Below are positions 1 through 8,756 of a DNA stretch of 64,000 bases, piece by piece; the stretch's first letter is position 1; each line of letters opens with the position of its first letter. The DNA comes from Cohnella thailandensis (GTDB lineage Bacteria > Bacillota > Bacilli > Paenibacillales > Paenibacillaceae). The notes below the pieces were generated by a model that was not told where the DNA came from, did no database searches, and saw only the letters and a program-made list of their open reading frames with translations. Made by a program: the position numbers and the translations under genes. The stretch spans positions 62,001-126,000 of the forward strand of contig NZ_JACJVQ010000011.1 in NCBI RefSeq assembly GCF_014212135.1, read 5' to 3'.

Positions 1-213
1 GGTTTCCCCTGATTTCGACAAGGGAACGAGCAAGCCGCAGGCCGCTTTTTCTGTCGAATGCAGCCTTCCATATTACGGTTTGTTTACAAATGATAGATTC
101 GAGCCATCCCTACAAATTCCCCTAAAATAACACCGTTTCCACTTTGAGGAGAACGTGATAATTTGATGTCAGAGGGAGATTCCTTCTATTATAAATTGAC
201 AGGAGGATGGACG

Positions 214-498
214 ATGGACACGAACGAAGAAGTAGTCGTCGAAGAAGTTTTGGAAGCGGATGCACAATCCGAGTCCGACGTGGAAGAAGCGGCAGCCGAG
301 CAAGAGGAAGCCGTAGAAGCGGTAGAAGAGGCTGCCGAAGAACCCGTTGCCGAAGCGCAAGCGGAGGAAGCGGAAGCAGCAGCCGAAGAGAGCTTGGAGG
401 AGAGCTCTGAAGAGGCAGCTCTTGAAGACCAAGCGGAAGAACCGGCAGCCAGCGCTTCGGACGAGCAAGCCGAAGAGACCGAAGCGGCTCTGGACTGA
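214..498 (+). CDS. Highly acidic low-complexity protein of unknown function
   Basis: Function is not recognised. The 94-residue product consists almost wholly of Glu, Ala, Asp, Ser, Val and Gln. It contains no Lys, Arg, His, Cys, Gly, Ile or aromatic residue, so it should be strongly negatively charged and probably disordered or a solvent-exposed helix. There is no signal peptide or membrane segment. I chose the ATG at 214 because an AGGAGG sits 7 bases upstream; an in-frame ATG at 163 has no comparable site. It is a single-gene unit closed by a hairpin at 519-545. The composition could in principle come from a chance open frame in a repetitive GA-rich stretch, but the good start signal and the terminator argue for a real gene. 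Confidence 0.7.
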   Translation: MDTNEEVVVEEVLEADAQSESDVEEAAAEQEEAVEAVEEAAEEPVAEAQAEEAEAAAEESLEESSEEAALEDQAEEPAASASDEQAEETEAALD

Positions 499-518
499 TT
501 CTTCTTATCATAAAGAAT

Positions 519-545
519 GGGAGCCTAGCGGCAGGCTCCCTTTTC
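519..545. terminator. Intrinsic terminator shared by convergent genes
   Basis: Perfect 8-bp stem GGGAGCCT / AGGCTCCC with a 6-base loop, followed on the plus strand by TTTTCT. It lies between the acidic-protein gene (plus) and the TPR gene (minus), whose stop codon overlaps its edge. Confidence 0.8.
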
Positions 546-1213
546 TATTTGGCGCGCATCATGCTCTTCAGCATCCACTTGCGCTCTTTTCTTTTCATAT
601 ATTTCGGCAATGCCCGATAAATCGTCCTGCACTCTTGGAACGCGCTCTTCGCTTCTTCCTTGCTTCCCATCCTCTCGTAAACGAGACCTAGCCGGTAGTA
701 GGCTTCGCAGGAGGAGGAATGAACGGTTTTGAACTCCTCAAGGTACTTGATAGCCTTGGCCGGATCGGATTCGGCGAACGCTTCCCCCAATCGGAGATAA
801 GGAATGCCGTATTTGACGCGCGGACTGATCTCCAGCGCCTTAAGCATCGCCTGTTCCCCTTCCGGAAGGCGTCCAAGCCCCAGCTCGCTCAGCCCGAGAT
901 CGCTCCAATACTCCGCCGAGTGTTCCATGCGCGACTCGATTTCGCCGAGAATCTCGTTCGCTTCCCGGTATTTTTTGCCCTCGAGATACAGCCTCGCCAG
1001 CTCCGTCTTCGCCGACACGTCGTGCGGACTCATCTGGATCTGCCTTCGCTGCCTGTTGATCGCGCTGCGTCTTCGGAAAGGCCGGAAGAGGCTCGGAGAC
1101 AGCCCGATGAACCTTCTCTCCAGAAAGTATAGGATGACCAGGATAACGATGATGGCCAAGAACGGATTGCCTAATATCCACCAGAGGAAACCGAATAGAA
1201 AAAATAGCTTCAA
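545..1213 (-). CDS. Membrane-anchored tetratricopeptide repeat protein
   Basis: A 222-aa protein with one N-terminal hydrophobic segment (about residues 3-31), a basic linker (about 40-58) and a C-terminal TPR array (about 60-200). The repeats include helix pairs such as AKTELARLYLEGKKYREA, AEYWSDLGLSELGLGRL and EAYYRLGLVYERMGSKEEA. It is probably tethered to the membrane with the TPR scaffold in the cytoplasm, given the positive-inside basic linker; its partner is unknown. The start is a TTG preceded by AGAGGAG at 7-base spacing. It is monocistronic and separated from the upstream hrpB gene by a cluster of F1 repeats. The fold is clear; the role is not. Confidence 0.8.
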   Translation of the reverse strand: MKLFFLFGFLWWILGNPFLAIIVILVILYFLERRFIGLSPSLFRPFRRRSAINRQRRQIQMSPHDVSAKTELARLYLEGKKYREANEILGEIESRMEHSAEYWSDLGLSELGLGRLPEGEQAMLKALEISPRVKYGIPYLRLGEAFAESDPAKAIKYLEEFKTVHSSSCEAYYRLGLVYERMGSKEEAKSAFQECRTIYRALPKYMKRKERKWMLKSMMRAK

Positions 1214-1352
1214 CGCTCTTCTCCTCTCCCCTATGCAAAACGTCTCCGGATTGTAACGTCTCCGAATTGTAAAACGTTTCCTTGGATTCCGCTTTTCTCA
1301 TGATATCATATCCCGGCGGGTTTGCATTGGACATCGTTTCTCGTTGGCTCGG

Positions 1353-1470
1353 GGCGTACCATTATCCCCTTCGATCCGGTGTCGGGAAAAGCCGCTGGCG
1401 TACCATTATCCCCTTCGATCCGGTATCGGAATAGCCGCCGGCGTACCATTATCCCCTTCCATCAGGAACC
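1353..1470 (+). repeat. F1 interspersed repeat, three tandem copies
   Basis: Three direct copies of the F1 core (GCGTACC beginning at 1354, 1398 and 1441) at 44- and 43-base spacing. Copies 1 and 2 continue as TTCGATCCGG and their spacers are also similar, so this is a tandem 43-44 bp unit. Copy 3 has the variant tail TTCCATCAGGA and runs into the 3' end of hrpB, where it supplies the stop codon. These, with the promoter region of the TPR gene, fill the gap between the two genes. Confidence 0.9.
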
Positions 1471-3966
1471 CGGCGGCCTTACCCGGCGCGTAGCGGTCGC
1501 TTCCATCGGATCGTCGGGCCAATAATGCTTCGGATATCTACCCTTAAGATCCTTGCGGACCTCGAAGTACGCGTTCGACCAGAAGCTGGCGAGATCCCTC
1601 GTCACCTGGACAGGCCGCTGCGCGGGCGACAGCAGGTGCACCGTCAGAGGCACTTTGCCGGCCGCGATGCGCGGGGTGTCCGGCAGCCCGAACATCTCCT
1701 GAAGCCGTACCGCGATAAAAGGCGCCTCCGGATTCGAATAATCGATCGGGATCCTTGAACCGCTGGGCACCGCGATATGAGTCGGGGCCTCGCGATCCAG
1801 CATCGAGCGAAGCTCCCAGGTGAGCGAAGACTCCAAAGCCTGCGTCAGGTTCAAACGCTGCAGGTCGGACCTGCTCTTCATGCCTCCGAGGTAGGGGCCG
1901 AGCCATTCCTCGAGGGTATCCAATAGCGCGGCGTCGGACCAGTCCGGCCAAGCGGGATCGTGGGCGGCGAGAAAAACGCCGCGCTCCTGGAGCTGTCGCG
2001 CGGAGCGACTCCAAGGGAGCATAGCGAGTCCCTCCTGGCGAAGCCCTTGAAGGAGCGCTTCCGCGACCTTCTCGGGGGACGGCTTCGCCAGGGGACGCTC
2101 GGAGAGGACGATCGCTCCGAGCCTGCGGACCTCCCGCGCCCGGACCGCCTGGGCTTCGGCGTCCCAGCGGACGGTCTCTTCCAGGCGGATCGAGGAGGCG
2201 AAATGCCGCTCGAGATCCGCCTCCGCCAGGGCCGCGGCAAGCTGTACGCGGCCCTCTTGGCCTTGGTCGTCGAGCTCCGCGACGACCAGGTACTCCGCTT
2301 GGGCGAGGAGCTGCCCCCCGGGCAGCTCGGCTCCGCGCCCGATGCTGAGCGTGTATCGGCCGGGCCCCCGGCGGCGGCCGATGCGATCCGGATACGCGAA
2401 GCCGAGCAGGACGCCCCATGCGTCCTCAACCGGCGCAGCCTTCGCTGGCGGAGCGCTCGCTGCTCCTATAGATTCCAGGGAGCGTCTCAGCTCCGAAGCT
2501 TCGGAGAGGAGCCTCGTGCGAACGCGCTCGTCGACATTGGCTCCGCCGTCGCGTAGCGCCCTGACGCGAAGGGAGATGTCCGCATTGCGGGCACCGTCTC
2601 CTTTAAGAAGATCGCGCTCGCCAAGCAAAGCGGCCAGCAGGCTGGCTTCCTCGATCAGCCCGAGCGGAGCCGATCGCAGCAGCATGTGCGCCAGACGGGG
2701 ATGCACCCCGAAACGGGCCATTTGCTCGCCATGAGGGGACAGCTTCCCTTCCTCCGTTAAACCGCCCAACTCCGTCAGCAGCTCGCACGCCTGATTGTAA
2801 GCCGCCGGAGACGGAGGATCCAGCCACGCCAGATCTTCGGGGTTATCGACTCCCCAAACCGCCAGGTCGAGCGCAAGACCGGCCAGATCGGCTGCCAAAA
2901 TCTCGGGCGTCCCCACCGGAGCCAAATGCCGATTCTCCTCTTCCGTCCATAGCCGATAACAGACCCCCGGCGCCAAGCGTCCTGCCCGGCCTCTCCTCTG
3001 ATCGGCCGATGCCCGCGATACGGGGAGCGTCTCCAGCCTAGCCATTCCGGTTCGCGGCGAGAACCGGGGAACCCTCATGAGTCCGCTGTCGACGACGATC
3101 CGAACCCCCTGCACCGTCAGGCTCGATTCCGCCACCGCCGTGCTCAAAACCACCTTGCGCCTTCCCGCTTCGCTCGGCGCCAGCGCGCGATCCTGCGCCT
3201 CCTGCGGCAGGCTTCCGTGCAGCGGCGCCACGTCCACCGCGCGATCGGCCAGCGCCGCGCGAAGACGAGACTCGACGCGCCGAATCTCGCCCGCGCCGGG
3301 AAGAAATACGAGCACGTCGCCTTCCTCCTGCTCCGCGAGAGCTCTCAGGACGACCGCGGCCGCCTCCGCCTCGATCGTCCCTTCCGCCTTGCGAGACGCG
3401 TACCTCGTCTCGACGGGGAACATCCGGCCTTCGCTTCGCACGATCGGCGCTCCGTCCAGCAGCATGGCGACCGGCTCCGCCTCCAAGGTCGCCGACATCA
3501 CCGCGACGCGAAGATCCTCGCGGAACAAAGACCGACACTGCAGCGCGAGAGCAAGCCCGAGATCCGCCTGAAGGCTTCGCTCATGGTACTCGTCAAAAAT
3601 AACGAGTCCCGCTTCCTCCAGCGAAGGATCGCTCTGCAGCATTCGGGTCAGCACGCCTTCCGTCACGACCTCTATGCGCGTTTTCGGGCCCACTCTCGTA
3701 TCCATTCGGACCCGATAGCCGACCGTCTCCCCCACCTTTTCCCCCAGGGTAGAGGCCATGTATCTGGCAGCATTGCGGGCCGCCAGCTTCCTCGGCTCCA
3801 GCATCACGATCTTCTTCCCGCCGAGCCAAGGCTCGTTCAGCAGCGCGATGGGCACCCTCGTTGTTTTGCCCGCTCCCGGCTCCGCGACCAGCACGACGCT
3901 TCCATGGTCCCTTAGCGCCTCTCTGAGCTCGGGAATCGCCTGCTCCACCGGCATTTGTGCCGCCAT
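1462..3966 (-). CDS. hrpB: ATP-dependent helicase HrpB (DEAH-box family)
   Basis: An 834-aa superfamily 2 nucleic-acid helicase of the HrpB type. Walker A (AEPGAGKTT) is at about residues 28-36 and the Walker B/DExH motif reads DEYH at about 125-128. Motif III SATLE and the motif VI region QRRGRAGR follow, then the HrpB-specific C-terminal domain. HrpB substrates are poorly defined; RNA remodelling is assumed from the family. Length matches the family. The open frame extends 47 codons further upstream, but the ATG at 3966 has a GGAGGGACGGAG Shine-Dalgarno region just before it and gives the family-typical N-terminus. The stop codon lies inside an F1 repeat copy, so the last few residues (about RPPGS) are encoded by or next to repeat DNA. 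Confidence 0.92.
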   Translation of the reverse strand: MAAQMPVEQAIPELREALRDHGSVVLVAEPGAGKTTRVPIALLNEPWLGGKKIVMLEPRKLAARNAARYMASTLGEKVGETVGYRVRMDTRVGPKTRIEVVTEGVLTRMLQSDPSLEEAGLVIFDEYHERSLQADLGLALALQCRSLFREDLRVAVMSATLEAEPVAMLLDGAPIVRSEGRMFPVETRYASRKAEGTIEAEAAAVVLRALAEQEEGDVLVFLPGAGEIRRVESRLRAALADRAVDVAPLHGSLPQEAQDRALAPSEAGRRKVVLSTAVAESSLTVQGVRIVVDSGLMRVPRFSPRTGMARLETLPVSRASADQRRGRAGRLAPGVCYRLWTEEENRHLAPVGTPEILAADLAGLALDLAVWGVDNPEDLAWLDPPSPAAYNQACELLTELGGLTEEGKLSPHGEQMARFGVHPRLAHMLLRSAPLGLIEEASLLAALLGERDLLKGDGARNADISLRVRALRDGGANVDERVRTRLLSEASELRRSLESIGAASAPPAKAAPVEDAWGVLLGFAYPDRIGRRRGPGRYTLSIGRGAELPGGQLLAQAEYLVVAELDDQGQEGRVQLAAALAEADLERHFASSIRLEETVRWDAEAQAVRAREVRRLGAIVLSERPLAKPSPEKVAEALLQGLRQEGLAMLPWSRSARQLQERGVFLAAHDPAWPDWSDAALLDTLEEWLGPYLGGMKSRSDLQRLNLTQALESSLTWELRSMLDREAPTHIAVPSGSRIPIDYSNPEAPFIAVRLQEMFGLPDTPRIAAGKVPLTVHLLSPAQRPVQVTRDLASFWSNAYFEVRKDLKGRYPKHYWPDDPMEATATRRVRPPGS

Positions 3967-4134
3967 TTCTCCGTCCCTCCAGCTTCCGCCTCCCGGCAGC
4001 CGATCGCCCATGCTCAAGGCCGCCGATAACAATAAGAATGTCTTCACCTTATTACAGTTTGCCGGATCGATCAAGCTCCTCTTCCCCTGCCTAGATAACG
4101 GCAGCACAGGCTGGCACCAATCTCAAAGTCCACC

Positions 4135-4208
4135 GGCGTACCATTATCCCCTCCGATCAGGAGCACGCCTATGCGACACCCCCGGAGCCAAAGGGATAAT
4201 GGTACGCC
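4135..4208. repeat. F1 palindromic element (74 bp)
   Basis: Left arm GGCGTACCATTATCCC (4135-4150) and the inverted right arm GGGATAATGGTACGCC (4193-4208) are perfect 16-bp complements around a 42-base centre. The inner parts of the arms differ: the left carries a GATCAGGAG variant and the right a GGCTCCGG variant when read inward. It lies in the 442-bp gap between hrpB and the upstream TolB-like gene. No other gene or RNA was recognised in the rest of that gap. Confidence 0.92.
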
Positions 4209-4408
4209 TAAGCCTTAAACAGAATGTACTCCGCTGCGACGAGGAAGATTATGGAAAAAATCGACAAACTAGCCGTTGCAACACGGACAAAGACGGCGAT
4301 AGAGTGGCAGCAGCGAAGGAAACATCGATATGGAAAAGGAGCCGCATCCTCCGGATACGGCCCACGCGTCTAGTCCCCCATACGGCCAAGCACGCCGCTA
4401 AGCTCTCC

Positions 4409-5767
4409 TCAACGACTGTAAATGTCCAATACCGAGTTCCAGAAATACTGCTCGTAATAGGAAGGAGCCTTGTCCAGCTTACGGATCCAGACGGAAGGCT
4501 TCTGGGCGGAATCGTCTCCCAATAGGACGCGATTGCGATCGCCTCGGTCGGAGCGGACCCAAGCGAGCCTCGCAGGGGGTAGATAGGCCGGAGCAAAGTC
4601 TCCATAACCTCCGGGCGGGGAGGTTAACTTGGATTGGCGGCGGTCGCGGAGCTCGATAAGGACGAGGTAGGGAAGCGGGCGCTTGGCCGGGTCGGCCGTC
4701 CACTCCGATTCGTAGGACCGCGAAACGACGATTCGGTCGTTCCCTTCCCAAGCGAAGTCGCGATCCGCATAGCCTTCGGGCGTAAGGACGACAGGCTTGT
4801 CCGCGGGGACATCGACGACCTTTATCCGCTTGTTGCGCGTAGCTTCCCGCCCTTCCCCTTCGATGAAGGCAAGCTTGGCTTCGCCGGGGGACCACTGAAA
4901 CCAAGCCTCGTTCCGGACCATGTAACCGACGCGCAGAAACCGCTTGCCGTCGGAGGACAGGACGCAGAGGGAGTTGGAGTCGGCCGAGAAAGAAGCGGTA
5001 GGCACCGCCTGGAAAGCGACCCAGCGTCCGTCCGAGGACCATTTGAATATTCCGTTTCCGATGGCGAAATTCCGGTCCGCCGTGAAGGGGATCGTGTATA
5101 AAGGATGAAGCTGTCCCGGTTGGTTCAGCCGAACCGTGCCGATGCGAATGGGTTCCCAGCCATCCGGCGCGGTACGCGGCACGGAGGAGACGATAAAGCC
5201 GCTGCCGTCCGGGAGCCAGCCGTAATTGCCGACTTCCTCTACGGCTCCCGAGGCCGGTCCCGCAACATCCGTCCCCGCTCCTTTGCCTCCTCCCGCACCC
5301 GCTTTTGCTTCTTCTCCTACTCCTTTTCCAGCCACTTTCCCATTCTCGGTCCCGCCCCCAGTCCCTTGTTCCACTGTGGTCCATAGGAGTTTGTTCTCCT
5401 CCAGATAGGCAAGCCTCCCTCCGACCGGGGACCATTGGAAGTTCGACCCTCCGTTGGCCGAGATCCGCCGCGTCTCCTCCTTTTTTACGTCTAACAGCCA
5501 TAGCTCTTTCACTTCTTCCCCAACGGCATAAGCGACCCAGCTCCCGTCCGGCGACCACCTCGGCGTTTGCGCTCCGGAGCCTTGCCCGACTTGCTTCTCC
5601 GTTTTGCCGATAGCGATCCATAGCTTGCCGCCCCTTACGAACGCAGCCTTCAGCCCTTCGGCGTTCACGGAATTCTTCGGCTTCGCTTGGGCGTAATCGC
5701 CCGTTCCGAGCATCATGGCAAGCATCGTTGCGAGCATGCAGGCGATCATAACGATTTTGGTCTTCAT
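4409..5767 (-). CDS. Secreted TolB-like beta-propeller protein
   Basis: A 452-aa protein with a hydrophobic N-terminal export signal (about residues 2-22, ending near AQA) and a series of propeller blades with the W-S-P/S-D-G turn: PRWSPDGSWVAYA, FQWSPVGGRLAYL, YGWLPDGSGFIVS, FKWSSDGRWVAFQ and FQWSPGEAKLAFI. Between the second and third blades lies a Gly/Ala/Lys-rich low-complexity insert (roughly residues 135-175). It probably acts outside the membrane as a binding or scaffold protein; the ligand is unknown. The frame opens at 5851, but the ATG at 5767 (or 5776) is preferred because GAAGGG precedes it and it starts directly at the signal peptide. It is transcribed divergently from the dehydrogenase at 5896. 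Confidence 0.82.
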   Translation of the reverse strand: MKTKIVMIACMLATMLAMMLGTGDYAQAKPKNSVNAEGLKAAFVRGGKLWIAIGKTEKQVGQGSGAQTPRWSPDGSWVAYAVGEEVKELWLLDVKKEETRRISANGGSNFQWSPVGGRLAYLEENKLLWTTVEQGTGGGTENGKVAGKGVGEEAKAGAGGGKGAGTDVAGPASGAVEEVGNYGWLPDGSGFIVSSVPRTAPDGWEPIRIGTVRLNQPGQLHPLYTIPFTADRNFAIGNGIFKWSSDGRWVAFQAVPTASFSADSNSLCVLSSDGKRFLRVGYMVRNEAWFQWSPGEAKLAFIEGEGREATRNKRIKVVDVPADKPVVLTPEGYADRDFAWEGNDRIVVSRSYESEWTADPAKRPLPYLVLIELRDRRQSKLTSPPGGYGDFAPAYLPPARLAWVRSDRGDRNRVLLGDDSAQKPSVWIRKLDKAPSYYEQYFWNSVLDIYSR

Positions 5768-5895
5768 GGCGGCCATCCCTTCGAAGGTTCGTTTCCCTGT
5801 TACGGTTGCCAGAAGACGGAAGGAGCATGCAGGTTGGGAAAATGAAGCCATAACCTTTACAATAGAGCTATAGCGGGCAAAGGAGGCTGTTCAAA

Positions 5896-6852
5896 ATGGG
5901 TCTTATCGTCAGCATGTTCGGTTTTACTAAGGAGCAAGAGAACCAAATTCGCGAGGCGGCGCCGGGATGGGACGTCGCGTTCGGCAAGCCTCAGGAGATT
6001 ACGGCGGATCAGTTCGCCGAAGCCGAGATCGTCTGCGGGTGGCATCCGGCGGCCGTCCAAGGAGGAGCGCTCGCGGAAGGCTCCAAGCTGCGCTGGATCC
6101 AATCGGGCTCGGCCGGGGTGGATAATTTTCCTTTGGACAAGCTTGAAGAGCGCGGGATTCTCCTGACGACCGCTAGCGGCGTGCATCCGGTTCAGATGGC
6201 GGAGACGGCGTTCGCGATGCTGCTGTCCTTCACGCGCAACGTCCACCACGCCATCCGCAACCAAGTCGCGGGCAAGTGGGATCGCGCCGGGAATTACGGC
6301 GAGCTCCGCGGACGCACGATCGGAATCGTCGGCGCCGGGCAGATCGGGACCGAGATCGCAAGAATCGCGCAAGCTTTCGGCATGAGGACGATCGGCGTTC
6401 GCCGCACGGGACAAGCGGCGCCTTATTTCGACCGGATGGCGAAGACGGAGCAGCTGGACGAGGTGCTCGCCGAGAGCGACGCGATCGTCAATATTTTGCC
6501 GGGGACGGACGAGACCTACCGGCTGTTCGGGTCCCGCGCGTTCGAACGGATGAAGAACGATGCTCTCTTTATCAACCTTGGCAGAGGGACGTCCGTCGAC
6601 ACCGAGGCACTGACGTCCGCTCTGCAAGAAGGCAAGATCGGAGGAGCCGGACTGGACGTCTTCGATCCCGAACCCCTTCCCGAAGGGCATCCGCTCTGGT
6701 CGCTCCCGAACGTTATCATTACTCCTCATATCGGAGGGATGACGGACCGCTACAAGGAGAGAATGGCGGACTTGTTCGTGGAAAATCTGAGAGCCTACCT
6801 CAAGGATGGAGCGCCTGCCAAAAACCGGGTGGATTACAAGCAGCGTTATTAA
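5896..6852 (+). CDS. D-2-hydroxyacid dehydrogenase (NAD-binding)
   Basis: A 318-aa member of the D-isomer-specific 2-hydroxyacid dehydrogenase family, which interconverts 2-keto acids and D-2-hydroxy acids with NAD(P). The Rossmann dinucleotide motif VGAGQIG lies near residues 143-149. The catalytic triad of the family is visible as the Arg in NLGRG, the Glu in DPEP and the His in TPHIGG. The ATG follows AAAGGAGG at 10 bases. Substrate cannot be read from the sequence. It lies next to the uronate-glycan locus, but on the other strand, so a role in handling hydroxy or keto acids from sugar-acid breakdown is possible and unproven. Confidence 0.9.
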   Translation: MGLIVSMFGFTKEQENQIREAAPGWDVAFGKPQEITADQFAEAEIVCGWHPAAVQGGALAEGSKLRWIQSGSAGVDNFPLDKLEERGILLTTASGVHPVQMAETAFAMLLSFTRNVHHAIRNQVAGKWDRAGNYGELRGRTIGIVGAGQIGTEIARIAQAFGMRTIGVRRTGQAAPYFDRMAKTEQLDEVLAESDAIVNILPGTDETYRLFGSRAFERMKNDALFINLGRGTSVDTEALTSALQEGKIGGAGLDVFDPEPLPEGHPLWSLPNVIITPHIGGMTDRYKERMADLFVENLRAYLKDGAPAKNRVDYKQRY

Positions 6853-6855
6853 GAA

Positions 6856-6900
6856 GAATAAGCGACCCGCAGGGCCTGCATGCCCTCGGATCGCTTATTC
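6856..6900. terminator. Bidirectional terminator hairpin
   Basis: Long imperfect palindrome with outer stem GAATAAGCGA / TCGCTTATTC and inner stem AGGGC / GCCCT. On the minus strand it is followed by TTCTTCTT. It sits between the dehydrogenase (plus) and the end of the DUF2264 gene (minus). Confidence 0.75.
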
Positions 6901-6901
6901 G

Positions 6902-8731
6902 TTAGGGGGAGAATGCCCAGCTCTCTCCTCCGATGACGGACGCGATCGCGCTGTCCTGGCCGAGCGTGACGGCGAAGACCGAAGCGCCTGGTTCCTCTTG
7001 GCTTCCCGGTTCGCCGTACGCTTCGGAGACGAGCCAATGAACCCCCGGCTCGAGGCTCCCGAGAAGCATCGGGATGACCGTTCGCGGGTGCAGGACGTTC
7101 GTGTTCGGCTGCGCATGGACGGCCTCCGCGCGATCGTAGCCGGCGAGCGACACGATGGAGCTCGTGCCGAGCGAGCCGGAAGCGGTCGCCCGCAAGCCCT
7201 CCGCATGCTGGCGGGTATCGTCCTGCAAGCCGAGCGCGAAGCCTCCTTCCGCGACGTCCAGCGGACGGCCGGTCTCGATGCGGTGGACCCGAAGGTGGCG
7301 CGGCAAGCCCGCGACGATCCACGTGCGAACCTCCACGTCGGTCCACGGCTTCCATCTCGAGTAGAGGAGGCGGCCGTCGATCCGGGTTTCTTCATTCTTC
7401 CGCCGGACGCGGTAGAGGTTATCCCGCTCGCACAGGGCGAGCATCGAGTCGAACGCTCCCTGCGAGACGCCCCATTCGGCCTTCGGAACGCTGAAGCCGA
7501 AAGCCGTCGAGTAAGCGAACTTCTCGTACTTGGCCGAGGCGTGCGCGTGCTCGTTCGTTCCCGCGTGCCCGGCGTTGAAGGCGGCGACGTGGCCGCTCTC
7601 CTTCCGCCGGACGAGCACGAGATCGGCCGGCTTCTGGACGGACAAGGCGTCCAGTTCCGGCAGGGGGAGCTCCTCCGCGCTCCAGAAGGGGTGATCCTCG
7701 GCGAGCGCGAGCGGAAGGAACGTCTTCATCGCCCAGTACGGCGAGCCGGGCGAGTTGTACTGCTCGGCGACGACGAGGCTGGGGTAGCGATAGCCGATCG
7801 TCAGCACGCCGGAGGCATCGAAGATCGGCTGCCGGAACCACCAGCGGAGGTGCCGCAGCACGATTCCCTTCGCGACGCCGGCCGGGTAGCCGTCGACCTC
7901 CGCATAGGCGTAGGCGCTCCAGAACGCCGCTTGGGAGAACCGGTACGCCATGCTTCGTCCGTAGGGCAGCGCGGAGCCGTCCTCGGCGAACCAGTGGATG
8001 AACGACCGCGCGAACAGGGCCGCTCTCTCCCGGTAACGAGCCGCGCGCTCGGGATCCTCCTCTCCCATCAGCTTCGCGTACAGAAGCCCGTAATAGTGGA
8101 TCGCGAAGGGGCCGTAATAATCGGCATGTCCGCCGATCCCGTCGGTGTACCACCCTTCCCCCGCGTAGAAATCGTCGATCCGGTTCAGATTGGCCGTTAG
8201 CTGCTCTTCGTCGCAGGGTAGACCGATTTTGCGAAAACCGACGTTCACGAGAACGCGGAAAAACAGCCAATTGCAGTCCCAAACCGGATGATGGTTGATC
8301 TGGTTCAGCCACTGGTAGAGGCGGTCTCTCTCAGGCTGCGTTAGCGGCTCCCAGATTTGCTCCGGGATAAGGGCGAGGGCGAAGCCGAACGCGGCCATCT
8401 CGACGAGCCGCTGGTCGTAATCGCGAATGTCGCCCCAATATTCCTCATGCTCCGGGTTCGTCCCGTTCGCGATGCCCCTCAGGCAGGTCGGCCACAGCTC
8501 GGAGCCGCCTCCGCCCGCAAGGAAGGGAACCATCCCCCACAGCACCCGGGAGAAGCCCTCCATTCCGGCGACGCCCGGCGAGTAGCTCGTACCGGTCTCT
8601 CCGAGCTCGATGCGGGCCGCTCCGTCGGAATAGAACGGCTGAAGGGGCATGCTGAGCTGCTCGAAAGCGAGCTGAAAATCGGCTCTCGTTCGCAGCGGGT
8701 TGTGTTGGACCGGATGACGCCTTTTCCCCAT
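6902..8731 (-). CDS. DUF2264-family protein of the uronate-glycan locus
   Basis: A 609-aa cytoplasmic protein matching the DUF2264 family: an N-terminal alpha-helical toroid-like half with WYTDGIGGHADYYGPFAIHYYG and SFIHWFAEDGSALPYGRSM-type segments, and a beta-rich C-terminal half. Family members are found in polysaccharide-degradation loci and resemble heparinase II/III-like lyases or glycoside hydrolases in layout, but I know of no firmly assigned reaction. It is the last gene of the run lyase-GH88-DUF2264 and starts 25 bases after the GH88 stop. The frame stays open far upstream, antisense-like over GH88, but the ATG at 8731 with GGGAGAG upstream is the sensible start. No signal peptide, so it probably acts on imported oligosaccharides. 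Confidence 0.85.
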   Translation of the reverse strand: MGKRRHPVQHNPLRTRADFQLAFEQLSMPLQPFYSDGAARIELGETGTSYSPGVAGMEGFSRVLWGMVPFLAGGGGSELWPTCLRGIANGTNPEHEEYWGDIRDYDQRLVEMAAFGFALALIPEQIWEPLTQPERDRLYQWLNQINHHPVWDCNWLFFRVLVNVGFRKIGLPCDEEQLTANLNRIDDFYAGEGWYTDGIGGHADYYGPFAIHYYGLLYAKLMGEEDPERAARYRERAALFARSFIHWFAEDGSALPYGRSMAYRFSQAAFWSAYAYAEVDGYPAGVAKGIVLRHLRWWFRQPIFDASGVLTIGYRYPSLVVAEQYNSPGSPYWAMKTFLPLALAEDHPFWSAEELPLPELDALSVQKPADLVLVRRKESGHVAAFNAGHAGTNEHAHASAKYEKFAYSTAFGFSVPKAEWGVSQGAFDSMLALCERDNLYRVRRKNEETRIDGRLLYSRWKPWTDVEVRTWIVAGLPRHLRVHRIETGRPLDVAEGGFALGLQDDTRQHAEGLRATASGSLGTSSIVSLAGYDRAEAVHAQPNTNVLHPRTVIPMLLGSLEPGVHWLVSEAYGEPGSQEEPGASVFAVTLGQDSAIASVIGGESWAFSP

Positions 8732-8756
8732 GTTCCACTCTCCCAGCCGACAAGTG

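Noticed and set aside
163..213. Upstream start for the acidic protein
   Set aside because: It would add an unrelated aromatic-containing segment; the ATG at 214 has the proper Shine-Dalgarno sequence.
1353..1470. CRISPR-like array from the three evenly spaced F1 copies
   Set aside because: Only three copies, similar 'spacers', and the same repeat occurs dispersed and inverted elsewhere.
4135..4208. F1 palindromes as transcription terminators
   Set aside because: No T tract follows on either strand, arms are separated by over 40 bases, and single unpaired copies exist, so termination is not the shared function.
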